A stretch of 64,000 nucleotides of DNA, taken from Paracoccaceae bacterium (GTDB taxonomy: Bacteria; Pseudomonadota; Alphaproteobacteria; Rhodobacterales; Rhodobacteraceae). Under the pieces are notes generated by a model. It had not been told where the DNA came from, ran no database searches, and was given only the letters and a program-made list of their open reading frames with translations. The stretch lies in contig JADGFD010000004.1 in assembly GCA_016744015.1 (NCBI GenBank), positions 182,176-246,175 of the forward strand, written 5' to 3'. Both the position numbers and the translations under genes were made by a program. Below, one piece after another: positions 32,381 through 40,765 of the stretch; positions within the stretch are counted from its first letter, which is position 1; every line of letters starts with the position of its first letter.

Positions 32381-33856
32381 ATGGCAGATGGTGGGCAACA
32401 GATGGAGGCGGAAGTAACATCCCTGCCCCATAATATCGAGGCAGAACAAGCGCTTCTAGGTGCGCTTTTAGTCAATAACGAGGTCTTTGACCGCATAGCG
32501 GCCATCGTGGATGATTCGCATTTTTTTGACCCCGTGCATCAGCGGATTTTTGAGAAATCCGCGGCCCGTATCCAGAAAAACATGCTGGTGTCTCCGGTTA
32601 CGCTGAAGGCCTTTTTTGAGGATGATGAAGGGCTGCAAGAGCTTGGCGGCGCGGCCTATCTTGCCCGCCTTGCGGGGGCCTCTATTTCTCTTTTCGCCGC
32701 CAAAGACTACGCCCAACAAATCTATGATCTCGCCCTGCGGCGTGATCTTATTGCCATCGGGCAGGATATCGCCGGCAAGGCCTCCTCGGTAGAGGTGGAT
32801 AAAGAGCCAGACGAGCAAATTGTAGAGGCCGAGCAAGCGCTTTATATTCTGGGTGAAAAAGGTAATGCCGAAAGCGGATTTCAGAGCTTTTTGCGCGCGG
32901 TTACCAGCGCGGTTGATGCCGCCAATGCCGCCTATAAGCGGGACGGCCAGCTTTCCGGCATATCCACCGGCCTTGTAGATATGGATAAAAAGCTAGGCGG
33001 GCTGCACCCGTCTGATCTCCTTATCCTTGCGGGCCGGCCTTCCATGGGTAAAACCTCGCTCGCCACCAATATCGCCTATAACATCGCCAAAACTTACCAA
33101 AAGGGCATTTTGCAAGATGGCACCGAGGGCGCGATCAATGGCGGTGTGGTTGGCTTTTTCAGCCTTGAGATGTCGGCTGACCAGCTTGCCGCGCGTATTC
33201 TTTCCGAGGCTGCCCGCATTCCCTCCCATAAAATTCGCGCCGGTGATTTGGACGAGACCGAGTTCCGCCGCTTTGTTGAAGCTGCTAAAGAGCTGGAAAA
33301 ATGCCCGCTGTTTATTGATGATACCGCGGCGCTACCTATCTCGACCCTCGCCGCCCGCGCCCGCCGTCTTAAGCGGCGGCATGGTTTGGACGTGCTGGTG
33401 ATAGACTATCTCCAGCTCATACGCCCTGCCAGCGCCAAAGATAGCCGCGTAAATGAAGTGTCCGAAATCACGCAGGGCCTCAAGGCGATTGCAAAAGAGC
33501 TGAACATTCCCGTCATTGCGCTTTCCCAGCTTTCCCGCGCCGTTGAAAGCCGCGATGATAAACGCCCGATGCTTTCAGATTTGCGCGAATCCGGCTCGAT
33601 TGAGCAAGATGCCGATGTGGTAATGTTTGTGTATCGCGAAGACTATTATAAAGAGCGGGAAAAACCTGGCGAGCATGACATTGATAAAATGCTGGCATGG
33701 CAGGACGAAATGGCGCAGGTCGAGGGCAAGGCCGAAGTGATTGTGGGTAAGCAGCGCCACGGCCCCATTGGCTCGATAGACCTTTCCTTTGAATCCGAGT
33801 TCACTAGGTTCGGCAACTTGGCTAAATATAACCAAAACGAAGGCGAGGGATTTTAA
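32381..33856 (+). CDS. dnaB: Replicative DNA helicase
   Basis: A 491-residue hexameric helicase that unwinds DNA at the replication fork. The N-terminal primase-interacting domain begins LPHNIEAEQALLGALLVNN. The RecA-like motor has Walker A ILAGRPSMGKTSLA near residue 220, the Walker B region VLVIDYLQLI, and SQLSRAVESRDDKRPMLSDLRESGSIEQDADVV with the arginine finger region. Length is close to the E. coli protein (471). ATG 32381 is preferred with GAGGGTG just upstream; a GTG two codons earlier is in frame. No intein is present. Confidence 0.98.
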   Translation: MADGGQQMEAEVTSLPHNIEAEQALLGALLVNNEVFDRIAAIVDDSHFFDPVHQRIFEKSAARIQKNMLVSPVTLKAFFEDDEGLQELGGAAYLARLAGASISLFAAKDYAQQIYDLALRRDLIAIGQDIAGKASSVEVDKEPDEQIVEAEQALYILGEKGNAESGFQSFLRAVTSAVDAANAAYKRDGQLSGISTGLVDMDKKLGGLHPSDLLILAGRPSMGKTSLATNIAYNIAKTYQKGILQDGTEGAINGGVVGFFSLEMSADQLAARILSEAARIPSHKIRAGDLDETEFRRFVEAAKELEKCPLFIDDTAALPISTLAARARRLKRRHGLDVLVIDYLQLIRPASAKDSRVNEVSEITQGLKAIAKELNIPVIALSQLSRAVESRDDKRPMLSDLRESGSIEQDADVVMFVYREDYYKEREKPGEHDIDKMLAWQDEMAQVEGKAEVIVGKQRHGPIGSIDLSFESEFTRFGNLAKYNQNEGEGF

Positions 33857-34036
33857 TAACCCTTATAAAAAGGATTTTGGGCCATTAAGTGTGGCCCAGA
33901 TAGCACAGGTTCACAATTAAGTTTACGTAAGGTAAATTAGTTGGACTTTCGCCAGTATTCATAATATTGCATACCGTATCCTTACTGAAGGCCCACAGCT
34001 TTCCTTATAAACGGTAACTTAACGAGAAGTGATAAA

Positions 34037-34957
34037 ATGAAACAACTTTACACAACCTCCGCCCTTGCTCTTGCTGCTTTTTCAGCCGCTACCGCTGCTA
34101 CTGCTGGCTCACCTCCGTTCGTTCCGCCGGCTGCTATCGCTGAAGTCGCGCCACAATCAAACTCATTTGGTTATATTGGCTTAGGCGCCGTTTACGGTTT
34201 TGCTGAAAACCCGGAAGATGGCGACGCCTTTTCAGCCTTTGCCCCGGTTTTGGAAGGCGCTTATGCGTTTACCCTCGGCAACGGCGCGGCGATTGTAGTA
34301 GATGGCATGCTGCGCTTTGACAGTTACGACAACGACATCACGGATAATGAAGAATCGCTTCTGAACTATCAGGCAAGTGTGCATTATTTACATGGCCTTA
34401 GAAACAACCTTCGGATTGGTGGTTTTGCCGGTTACGGGGTTGCCCCGTTTGAAGACGATAACGAAGTTTATCAGGTTGGTTTTGCGGGCATTACCGCGCT
34501 TTACAACACCTCGGATAATCTGGCTATTTTTGGCCAAGCCGCTTATGGCACCTCGTTTGACGCTGACGCAATGAGCAGCGCAGGCTTTTTTAATGGCGGT
34601 GTTCTTCGGGCTGGCGTTATTTACTCTGGCCTAAGTTTTGCAACCATCCGAGCTGAAGCTGAATTTGCCATTACCGAAGAGTATGAAGACTCAAGCGAGC
34701 CGGGTGAAATGTGGACCATTGGCGTAACCGCCGAATCTGCAATTGCGGCCGTGCAAAACCTGTATGTTTCATACGGTGTGCGCTATGGCAGCTTTGTTGC
34801 GATTAACGATAGCGATTTCATCCAAGAAACATCGGCAAGCCTTGAGGTTAAATACATGTTTGGTGGTGCCACGCCTGATCGCTTTGCCGAAATTGGCTAT
34901 GTTGGATCCCCATACCTGCTGCTACGCGGCAGCTACTGGACCCCGGCAATGGACTAA
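34037..34957 (+). CDS. Outer-membrane beta-barrel (porin-like) protein
   Basis: A 306-residue exported protein. The first 23 residues are a signal peptide (MKQLYTTSALALAAFSAATA, cleavage near ATAGS). The remainder shows alternating polar-hydrophobic strands rich in Gly, Tyr and acidic turns (FGYIGLGAVYGF, LRIGGFAGYGVAP, RAGVIYSGLSF), ends in an aromatic-rich region, and has no cysteines. This fits an outer-membrane barrel of about 12-14 strands, but it does not clearly match a named porin. It lies between dnaB and alr, has its own upstream region of 180 bases, and is followed by a strong terminator, so it is a separate transcript. Confidence 0.75.
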   Translation: MKQLYTTSALALAAFSAATAATAGSPPFVPPAAIAEVAPQSNSFGYIGLGAVYGFAENPEDGDAFSAFAPVLEGAYAFTLGNGAAIVVDGMLRFDSYDNDITDNEESLLNYQASVHYLHGLRNNLRIGGFAGYGVAPFEDDNEVYQVGFAGITALYNTSDNLAIFGQAAYGTSFDADAMSSAGFFNGGVLRAGVIYSGLSFATIRAEAEFAITEEYEDSSEPGEMWTIGVTAESAIAAVQNLYVSYGVRYGSFVAINDSDFIQETSASLEVKYMFGGATPDRFAEIGYVGSPYLLLRGSYWTPAMD

Positions 34958-34978
34958 GCCAAGCTTATATTTTTGGGG

Positions 34979-35004
34979 AAAGGGGGCCTTCGGGCCCCTT
35001 TTTT
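34979..35004 (+). terminator. Strong rho-independent terminator with TTCG loop
   Basis: AAAGGGGGCC (34979-34988), loop TTCG, then GGCCCC and six Ts to 35004, giving a ten-pair stem. It ends the outer-membrane protein transcript. Confidence 0.9.
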
Positions 35005-35063
35005 CTATACACATATGCCGAATTTTGACGTATGGCTATGTCAGACATTCGGAAAGCTTAAAC

Positions 35064-36104
35064 ATGCAAGCAACCCTAACCATTGATCTTGGCGCGATCT
35101 GCGATAACTGGCGTGCGCTTGATGCACTTTCCGGCCCAAGCGTAGAAACCGCAGCCGTGATTAAAGCCGATGCCTACGGGCTAGGAGCTGCCACCGTTGG
35201 TCCTGCCCTTGCGGCCGCGGGCGTAAAGCGCTTCTTTGTGGCGCAGGCCGAAGAAGCCGTTACCCTGAGGGCCGCCCTTGGCCCCGCGCCGGAAATCTAT
35301 AATTTTAGTGGATTTATGGCAGGCGATGGAGAGGCCATCACCGGGCATGGCATGATCCCCGTCCTGAATTCCGCAGCGCAAGTCAAAGCCTTTGCCAAAA
35401 GCCATGCAGGCCACCCCTGCGGCATCCAGCTTGATTCCGGCATGAATCGCCTCGGCATGGAAGCCGTTGAGGCCGCGTCGGTGGCGCTTGATACTGCGGC
35501 ACTCAAGCCAGACCTTGTTATGAGCCACCTTGCCTGCGCCGATGAACCGCTTCACCCTATGAACGCTGCCCAGCTTGCGGCTTTCAATGCGATGTCCTTT
35601 GCCCTGCCAGCCCGCCGCAAAGCGCTCAGTGCCACCGGCGGCATTTTGCTTGGTGCGCCTTTCCACTTCAACCTCACCCGCCCCGGCATTGGCCTTTACG
35701 GCGGCTTGCCCTTCAAAAACGCCCGCCCCGTGGTTTCTCTTGAGCTCCCCGTTATCCAAGTGCGTGATGTGTTGCCCGGCGAGGCCGTAGGTTATGGCAC
35801 CACCTGGCGCACCACTCGCCCTAGCAAAATAGCCACAATTTCAAGTGGTTACGCCGATGGCATCCATCGCGCAGCTAAGGGCTTTAGCCTGTATGCTGGC
35901 CCCACCCCCTGCCCTGTGGTGGGCCGCGTTTCCATGGACCTGCTGACGGTTGATGTGACCGATCTTAAAGAAGTTCCACCACGCTTGAGCCTGCTCAACA
36001 CCACCCAAACTATAGATGTGCTAGCCGAAAAAGCTGGCACCATCGGTTATGAAATCCTTACCAGCCTCGGCGGACGCTATCATCGGCGGTATATAAGCTG
36101 CTAA
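35064..36104 (+). CDS. alr: Alanine racemase
   Basis: A 346-residue PLP enzyme that interconverts L- and D-alanine for peptidoglycan. The PLP lysine is in AVIKADAYGLG (residues 31-41), and the second-base tyrosine in EAVGYGTTWR near residue 245. GIQLDSGMNRLGM and HFNLTRPGIGLYGG are also typical. It starts at ATG 35064; a frame open far upstream is only the shadow of the preceding gene. The length is slightly short of the usual 355-370. It follows dnaB in many Alphaproteobacteria, here with the outer-membrane gene in between. Confidence 0.96.
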   Translation: MQATLTIDLGAICDNWRALDALSGPSVETAAVIKADAYGLGAATVGPALAAAGVKRFFVAQAEEAVTLRAALGPAPEIYNFSGFMAGDGEAITGHGMIPVLNSAAQVKAFAKSHAGHPCGIQLDSGMNRLGMEAVEAASVALDTAALKPDLVMSHLACADEPLHPMNAAQLAAFNAMSFALPARRKALSATGGILLGAPFHFNLTRPGIGLYGGLPFKNARPVVSLELPVIQVRDVLPGEAVGYGTTWRTTRPSKIATISSGYADGIHRAAKGFSLYAGPTPCPVVGRVSMDLLTVDVTDLKEVPPRLSLLNTTQTIDVLAEKAGTIGYEILTSLGGRYHRRYISC

Positions 36105-36638
36105 AGTCTAATGCGCCTTCGCCGATTGCATCCGGTGCTGCGCACCGGAATGCGCCTCGCCTCCGGCTCGGTCGCGGCGCTTCGACCCTTGCGCCTGTGG
36201 GGGGGTATTGCCCGCGCCGCGCCAAACGGTTGCGCAGTTTGAAAGTGCCGTAAGGGGCTTTGCCCCTCTGCGCAAGCGCATTCACCCCAGAGTATTTGAC
36301 AAAGAAAAATGAAGTTGCATTTGGTTTCATTCTTCTTTGTCAAATACTCATCAACACTCTCTGCCTTCACCAAAGTTGCAGCGCGGCGCGGGCCGGAGCT
36401 TGCCAAACAGACCAATGGTTGACGCGCCGCACCCGAGCCGGAGGCGAGGCCACGCCCAACGGGAGGGTTCATTTTGTGCAGCAAAATGGGGCCCGACGGG
36501 CGGGAGAGCATCGGAAGAGTAGAGCGCTTCCAAGCTTTGGGATTGCCAAAATCTTTGTGTAAGCTCGTTTCAGCCCACCCGCGCTTGCCAAATCATGCAA
36601 CATTGCTTACCTCTGGGCGAACCCATTTGTGAGGCCCT
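36105..36638. repeat. Intergenic repeat region between alr and mlaE (copy B, nested inverted repeats)
   Basis: About 530 bases without a gene. Block B1 (36130-36238: ATCCGGTGCTGCGCACCGGA, GCGCCTCGCCTCCGGCTCGG, CCCGCGCCGCGCC) is the inverted form of block A2 at 4781-4893. Block B2 (36374-36450: GCAGCGCGGCGCGGGC, GACGCGCCGC, CCGAGCCGGAGGCGAGG) is the direct form. Between them lies AAGGGGCTTTGCCCCTC (36252-36268) and CACCCCAGAGTATTTGAC, matching block A1. Two copies of AGTATTTGACAAAGAA or its complement flank a small dyad near 36291-36350. No coding frame here is convincing. Confidence 0.72.
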
Positions 36639-37433
36639 ATGTTGGCAATCAATTATTTCACCGAGGTGTTGGCCTCCATTGGCCGCTCAACCATGGCCAT
36701 GCTTGCGGCTATTGGACGGCTGGCGGTATTTGCAGCTTCCGCTATTTCCCACATGCTGCGCGCACCGTTTTACCCACGCGAGCTTCTGGCGCAGCTCCTA
36801 AAAATCGGCTATTTCTCGCTGCCTGTTGTCGGCCTCACCACGCTGTTCACTGGCGGGGCGCTCGCCCTTCAAATCTATGCCGGCGGCGCACGGTTTAACG
36901 CTGAAAGCGTGGTGCCCAGTATTGTGGCCATCGGCATGGTGCGCGAGCTTGGCCCGGTGCTGGCTGGCCTCATGGTTGCAGGCCGCGTCGGGGCCAGCAT
37001 TGCCGCTGAAATCGGCACGATGAAAGTGACCGAGCAAATAGACGCCCTGACCACGCTCTCCACCAACCCGATGAAATACCTCGTGGCGCCGCGCATTCTG
37101 GCTGCCACCATCGCCATGCCGCTCTTGGTGCTGATCGGCAACGTCATCGGCATCCTCGGCGGCTTCCTCGTCGGCACCCTGCGGCTGGATTTTAACGCCG
37201 CCGCTTACATCAACAACACCGTTGATTTTTTGGAGGCGGGCGACGTGGCTTCTGGCCTCATCAAAGCCGCCGTATTTGGCTTTATCGTGGCGCTCATGGG
37301 CACCTATAGCGGCTTTCACTCAGGCCGTGGTGCGCAAGGCGTGGGCCAAGCCACCACCAATGCTGTGGTCGCCGCTTCCGTGCTTATCCTCGCCAGCAAC
37401 TACCTCCTAACCGAACTGTTATTCCCCGCATGA
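36639..37433 (+). CDS. mlaE: MlaE-type ABC transporter permease
   Basis: A 264-residue inner-membrane permease of the Mla/YrbE family that moves phospholipids between the membranes to keep outer-membrane asymmetry. Family stretches seen are ALQIYAGGARF, SIVAIGMVRELGPVLAGLMVAGRVGASIAAEIGTMKVTEQIDAL (pattern), and NPMKYLVAPRILA, followed by the GTYSGFHSGRGAQGVGQATTNAVV region near the C-terminus. It overlaps the ATPase gene by four bases (ATGA). No MlaD (MCE) or MlaC gene follows, so the substrate-binding parts must be elsewhere. Confidence 0.93.
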   Translation: MLAINYFTEVLASIGRSTMAMLAAIGRLAVFAASAISHMLRAPFYPRELLAQLLKIGYFSLPVVGLTTLFTGGALALQIYAGGARFNAESVVPSIVAIGMVRELGPVLAGLMVAGRVGASIAAEIGTMKVTEQIDALTTLSTNPMKYLVAPRILAATIAMPLLVLIGNVIGILGGFLVGTLRLDFNAAAYINNTVDFLEAGDVASGLIKAAVFGFIVALMGTYSGFHSGRGAQGVGQATTNAVVAASVLILASNYLLTELLFPA

Positions 37434-38185
37434 GCACCGACCCCAAAATCACGCTTAAGGGCGTCCAGAAGGCCTTTGGCAGCAACCACGTTTTGCGTGG
37501 CATTGATTTAAGCGTTGATAAAGGCAGCTCACTTGTGGTTATCGGCGGCTCTGGCACCGGTAAATCGGTGCTGCTTAAATGCATTCTCGGCATTATCCAG
37601 CCTGATGCGGGCGAGATATTAATTGACGGCGCCACCCTAAAAAACCGCGAGGAATTCCTCAGCCACTTCGGCATGCTGTTCCAAGGCGGCGCGCTGTTTG
37701 ACAGCCTGCCGGTTTGGCACAACGTCGCCTTCCGCCTGCGCCAAGGCAAAGCCAAGCTCAGCAAAGCAGATGCCCAAGAGCTAGCGATAGAAAAACTCCG
37801 CCGCGTGGGCTTAAAACCCGAGGTCGCCTTCCAGTTCCCCGCCGAGCTTTCCGGCGGCATGCAAAAACGCGTCGGCTTGGCGCGCGCCATTGCCTCCGAG
37901 CCATCCGTCATATTTTTCGACGAACCCACCACGGGCCTAGACCCGATCATGGCCGGCGTTATCAACGAACTCATCCGCGAAATCGTGGTAGACCTCGGGG
38001 CCACCGCCATCACCATCACTCACGATATGAGCAGCGTGCGCGCCATCGCTGACCACGTGGCTATGTTGCACGCTGGCAAAGTGCGCTGGCACGGGAAAGT
38101 AGGAGATATTGATGACTCGGGCGACGCTTACGTTGATCAGTTTATTAATGGGCGGGCTGAAGGGCCGATTGAGAGTGTGAGATAG
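37430..38185 (+). CDS. mlaF: MlaF-type ABC transporter ATPase
   Basis: A 251-residue ATP-binding subunit paired with MlaE. Seen are Walker A GGSGTGKSVLLK (about residues 41-52), the signature LSGGMQKRVGLARAIA, Walker B VIFFDEPTTGLDP, and the switch histidine in ITITHDMSS. GQ-loop FQGGALFDSLPVWHNVAF is of the Mla type. The start overlaps mlaE (ATGA). The first downstream genes are a small membrane protein and a PqiA-like protein, not MlaD, which is a departure from the E. coli order. Confidence 0.94.
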   Translation: MSTDPKITLKGVQKAFGSNHVLRGIDLSVDKGSSLVVIGGSGTGKSVLLKCILGIIQPDAGEILIDGATLKNREEFLSHFGMLFQGGALFDSLPVWHNVAFRLRQGKAKLSKADAQELAIEKLRRVGLKPEVAFQFPAELSGGMQKRVGLARAIASEPSVIFFDEPTTGLDPIMAGVINELIREIVVDLGATAITITHDMSSVRAIADHVAMLHAGKVRWHGKVGDIDDSGDAYVDQFINGRAEGPIESVR

Positions 38186-38187
38186 TT

Positions 38188-38556
38188 TTGGAAGAGATCG
38201 TTAAACTATTTGGTGAAGTGCTGATTGAATTTTTTATATATAAATTGGCGCGTCTGTTCTATGGAACAGCCACTCACTCGACCTCAGCCCTGCGCAAAAA
38301 TATCTTTCGCACAGTCGTCGCCCTCCTTTTTATCTTCTTTCTGGCAGGCACTCTTTATCTTATTTTTCCAGATCTAGGGTTTATAAATATCTTGTTCCCT
38401 GTGAGCACAGGGCTGTTTGTGACAATCTCGGTCGTCGCCTTTTTCTTTTTCATGGCTTTCATATACGGTGAGCGCAATGCAAGGCTCACATATATTGCCG
38501 TGAGTGCGGTTGCTGTTTTAGGGATAACAGCCATCACGCTGTCCATTTTATCCTAA
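38188..38556 (+). CDS. Small hypothetical membrane protein
   Basis: A 122-residue protein with three hydrophobic segments (about residues 42-60, 65-93 and 100-121). It begins at TTG 38188, two bases after the mlaF stop; no early ATG exists in the frame. The N-terminus is amphipathic (EEIVKLFGEVLIEFF). No family is recognised. Position between MlaF and a PqiA-like gene suggests a link with lipid transport, but this is context only. The non-ATG start lowers certainty. Confidence 0.5.
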   Translation: MEEIVKLFGEVLIEFFIYKLARLFYGTATHSTSALRKNIFRTVVALLFIFFLAGTLYLIFPDLGFINILFPVSTGLFVTISVVAFFFFMAFIYGERNARLTYIAVSAVAVLGITAITLSILS

Positions 38557-38576
38557 AAAAGTGCCTTAAATAACCT

Positions 38577-39020
38577 ATGATTAAATATATCAACCTCTCC
38601 CTCTTCATCCTCTTCCCCATCGCGTGGTTTGCTCCCATGGCGCGCGCGGGCCTCATAAAACTGTGGTTTTTTGATCTGCACGAGCTGTCCGTCGTCTCCT
38701 CCCTTGGCACGCTGTGGGAAACCGATATCTTCCTCGCCATGCTGGTCGCCTTCTTTGCCCTCATCGCCCCGATGCTCAAAACCGGCCTGCTGGCCGCCAT
38801 TCATTTTGGCCTGCTCGGCGGCAATATGCTCCCTGCGCTGGTCATTCTCGGCAAGCTCGCCATGGCCGATGTGTTCCTCATCGCGCTCTACATCGTGCTG
38901 GCCAAAGGCGTGGGCGTGGGCACGGTTGAAACCGGCTGGGGCATTTATCTCTTTACATTTTGCGTGCTGCTTTCCATGCTCGTTACGGAAATAACCAAAC
39001 GGCAATTAAGAGCGCACTAA
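38577..39020 (+). CDS. Paraquat-inducible protein A-like membrane protein
   Basis: A 147-residue protein with four membrane helices, corresponding to one PqiA-type domain (LFILFPIAWFAPM, WETDIFLAMLVAFFALIAPMLK, LLGGNMLPALVILGKLAMADVFLIALYIV, pattern only). E. coli PqiA is a double-domain membrane partner of the MCE protein PqiB, in lipid trafficking. The single domain beside MlaEF agrees with a role in that process. Its stop overlaps the next start by one base (TAATG), coupling it to the first glycosyltransferase. Confidence 0.75.
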   Translation: MIKYINLSLFILFPIAWFAPMARAGLIKLWFFDLHELSVVSSLGTLWETDIFLAMLVAFFALIAPMLKTGLLAAIHFGLLGGNMLPALVILGKLAMADVFLIALYIVLAKGVGVGTVETGWGIYLFTFCVLLSMLVTEITKRQLRAH

Positions 39021-39919
39021 TGCTAGCATATGTGATCAACCTTGACTGCCGCCCCGAGCGCATGGCCTTTATGCAGGATCAGCTCAATCGCCTGGGTGTC
39101 CATTTTACCCGCATTTCAGCCATTAATGGCCTGGATGATAAAGAGATCACCAGCACCAAAAACCACCAAAAAATATCAGGTCCAGAAAGAGCCTGCTACA
39201 AAAGTCACCTGAAGGCTTATGCAGCCTTATTGCGCTCTGATGCGCCCCACGCCCTCGTGCTCGAAGACGACATGCTGCTGGCCTCAACGTTTCGGATAGC
39301 GGTTGAGGAATTGGGCAAAAAACCGCTGACAAACACCATTGTGCGGCTTGAAATTCCTATTCAATCGCTCACGGATGAAGCCTCGCGCATCGGCTACAGG
39401 CCATTTGCAAAAACCAAATCCTTTAGGCTAGAACGGCTGCTTTCAGATGTTTACGGGCTCGGCGCTTATGTCATTGACCGCAAAACAGCGCAGTTTATTC
39501 TGAAAAACCACGCCACCCCCCAAATGCCAATTGATATGCTGCTATTGTGTAAAAACAAGTTATGGCTAAAGCGCGCCCCTGTGCTCCAGCTTGACCCGCC
39601 CCAAGCTGTTCAGCACCGATATCTGGCTAACCCCAAGGATAAGGCCATAAACGAAAGCGATCTTGAAACCTCTAGAGCGCTATTGTGGGAGACCGTTGCC
39701 AAGGAGAAAATTGTCGTAAAAAGGTCCAAGATCGAGAGCCCGTATTTTGTGCTGGCTTTGCTAAAACAAGGAAAGAGAAATTTCATTGCTAATTCGACTA
39801 AAATTATCAACTTATTTGCGAAGCCATTGGGAAAACTCTGGATAAAGATCACGATCAAACAAAAGGTATTTAGGTATAAGGACGAAGCGCATCGGAATCC
39901 CGATTCCGGGCTGCGCTAG
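39020..39919 (+). CDS. Glycosyltransferase family 25 protein (first of tandem pair)
   Basis: A 299-residue GT25-type transferase. It begins LAYVINLDCRPERMAFMQ, followed by VHFTRISAINGLD, the acceptor region ACYKSHLKAYAALL, and the metal-binding HALVLEDDMLL with its ED-D motif near residue 88. GLGAYVIDRKTAQFIL is also typical. GT25 enzymes transfer hexoses, often galactose, in lipooligosaccharide core assembly. The start overlaps the PqiA-like stop by one base. The C-terminal 80 residues are basic and not conserved with the neighbour. Confidence 0.88.
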   Translation: MLAYVINLDCRPERMAFMQDQLNRLGVHFTRISAINGLDDKEITSTKNHQKISGPERACYKSHLKAYAALLRSDAPHALVLEDDMLLASTFRIAVEELGKKPLTNTIVRLEIPIQSLTDEASRIGYRPFAKTKSFRLERLLSDVYGLGAYVIDRKTAQFILKNHATPQMPIDMLLLCKNKLWLKRAPVLQLDPPQAVQHRYLANPKDKAINESDLETSRALLWETVAKEKIVVKRSKIESPYFVLALLKQGKRNFIANSTKIINLFAKPLGKLWIKITIKQKVFRYKDEAHRNPDSGLR

Positions 39920-39981
39920 CGTGTCCTTTGAGCCCCAAAAAATGTGCGTATGGTGATCCATTTGTAAGAAGTGTAACGAAT

Positions 39982-40734
39982 ATGTTGATATATGTAATAA
40001 ATCTAGCCCGCCGCCCGGACAGACTGGCCAAAATGGATGCAGAACTTGCAGCCCTTGGCTTGCCGTATACCCGCATAAACGCAGTGGATGGTGCCGAAAT
40101 CAGCTGCCCCGCAGGCCATCATTTGTCAGATGCGGCCTATGCCTGCTACCTGAGCCATATAAAGGCCTACCGCGCTTTTCTGGAAACAGGGGCAAGCCAT
40201 TGCGTGATCATGGAAGACGACGTTACCCTTTCTCCCCGCCTACCCGAAGCCCTTGCCGCCAGCTGCTTTTACACAGATCAAAACGCCATTGTCCGCCTTG
40301 AGCGGCCAACCAATTTTTATTGGAGCAGTCCAAGTTATAACAAGCCATTTGCGGTGGTTTCCCAAAATCGGCTGGTGACTTATTCCCTTTTAACAAAGTC
40401 TTTTGGCACCGGCGCTTTTGTGCTGTCGCGCCAAGTGGCCGAGGCTGTGGTTCAGCATCAATCCACGCCGCAGCTTGATATAGATGTCCGCCTGTTTGAC
40501 CCAAAGCGCTCTGGACATCTGGGCTTCAATCTTCTCCAGTTCAGCCCATCGCTCGCCTTGCAAAGGCAGCATTATGACGGCAAAAAAGATAGCGATATCC
40601 CCCATAGGCCTGGCCACACCCTTCAAAAGCTTCACCCAATGTTAATAAACATGGTTATTAACATGAGGCTTGTTTTCGCAGGCCTCGCCCGCCTTATCGG
40701 CTTTAGCCGCCGCTTTCCTTTTGATGATAAATGA
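39982..40734 (+). CDS. Glycosyltransferase family 25 protein (second of tandem pair)
   Basis: A 250-residue paralogue of the preceding gene. It has MLIYVINLARRPDRLAKMD, LPYTRINAVDG, AYACYLSHIKAYRAFL and HCVIMEDDVTLSPRL with the ED-D motif, then GTGAFVLSRQVAEAVV. The two proteins share the entire catalytic layout but differ throughout, so the duplication is old. The weak ribosome-binding site and 62-base gap suggest it is less tightly coupled. Together the pair probably adds two sugars of an LPS or other surface glycan. The sugar and acceptor are unknown. Confidence 0.88.
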   Translation: MLIYVINLARRPDRLAKMDAELAALGLPYTRINAVDGAEISCPAGHHLSDAAYACYLSHIKAYRAFLETGASHCVIMEDDVTLSPRLPEALAASCFYTDQNAIVRLERPTNFYWSSPSYNKPFAVVSQNRLVTYSLLTKSFGTGAFVLSRQVAEAVVQHQSTPQLDIDVRLFDPKRSGHLGFNLLQFSPSLALQRQHYDGKKDSDIPHRPGHTLQKLHPMLINMVINMRLVFAGLARLIGFSRRFPFDDK

Positions 40735-40765
40735 AGTAGTGAGCCCTTAACCGGAGGCGCGAATA

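Noticed and set aside
33882..33900. GGGCCA/TGGCCC hairpin after dnaB as a terminator
   Set aside because: The stem is only six pairs and is not followed by Ts on the plus strand, so it was not listed.
36101..36511. Overlapping open frames on both strands in the alr-mlaE gap
   Set aside because: They consist of the inverted GC-rich repeats, which produce long frames by chance; the same repeats occur in another gap in other frames.
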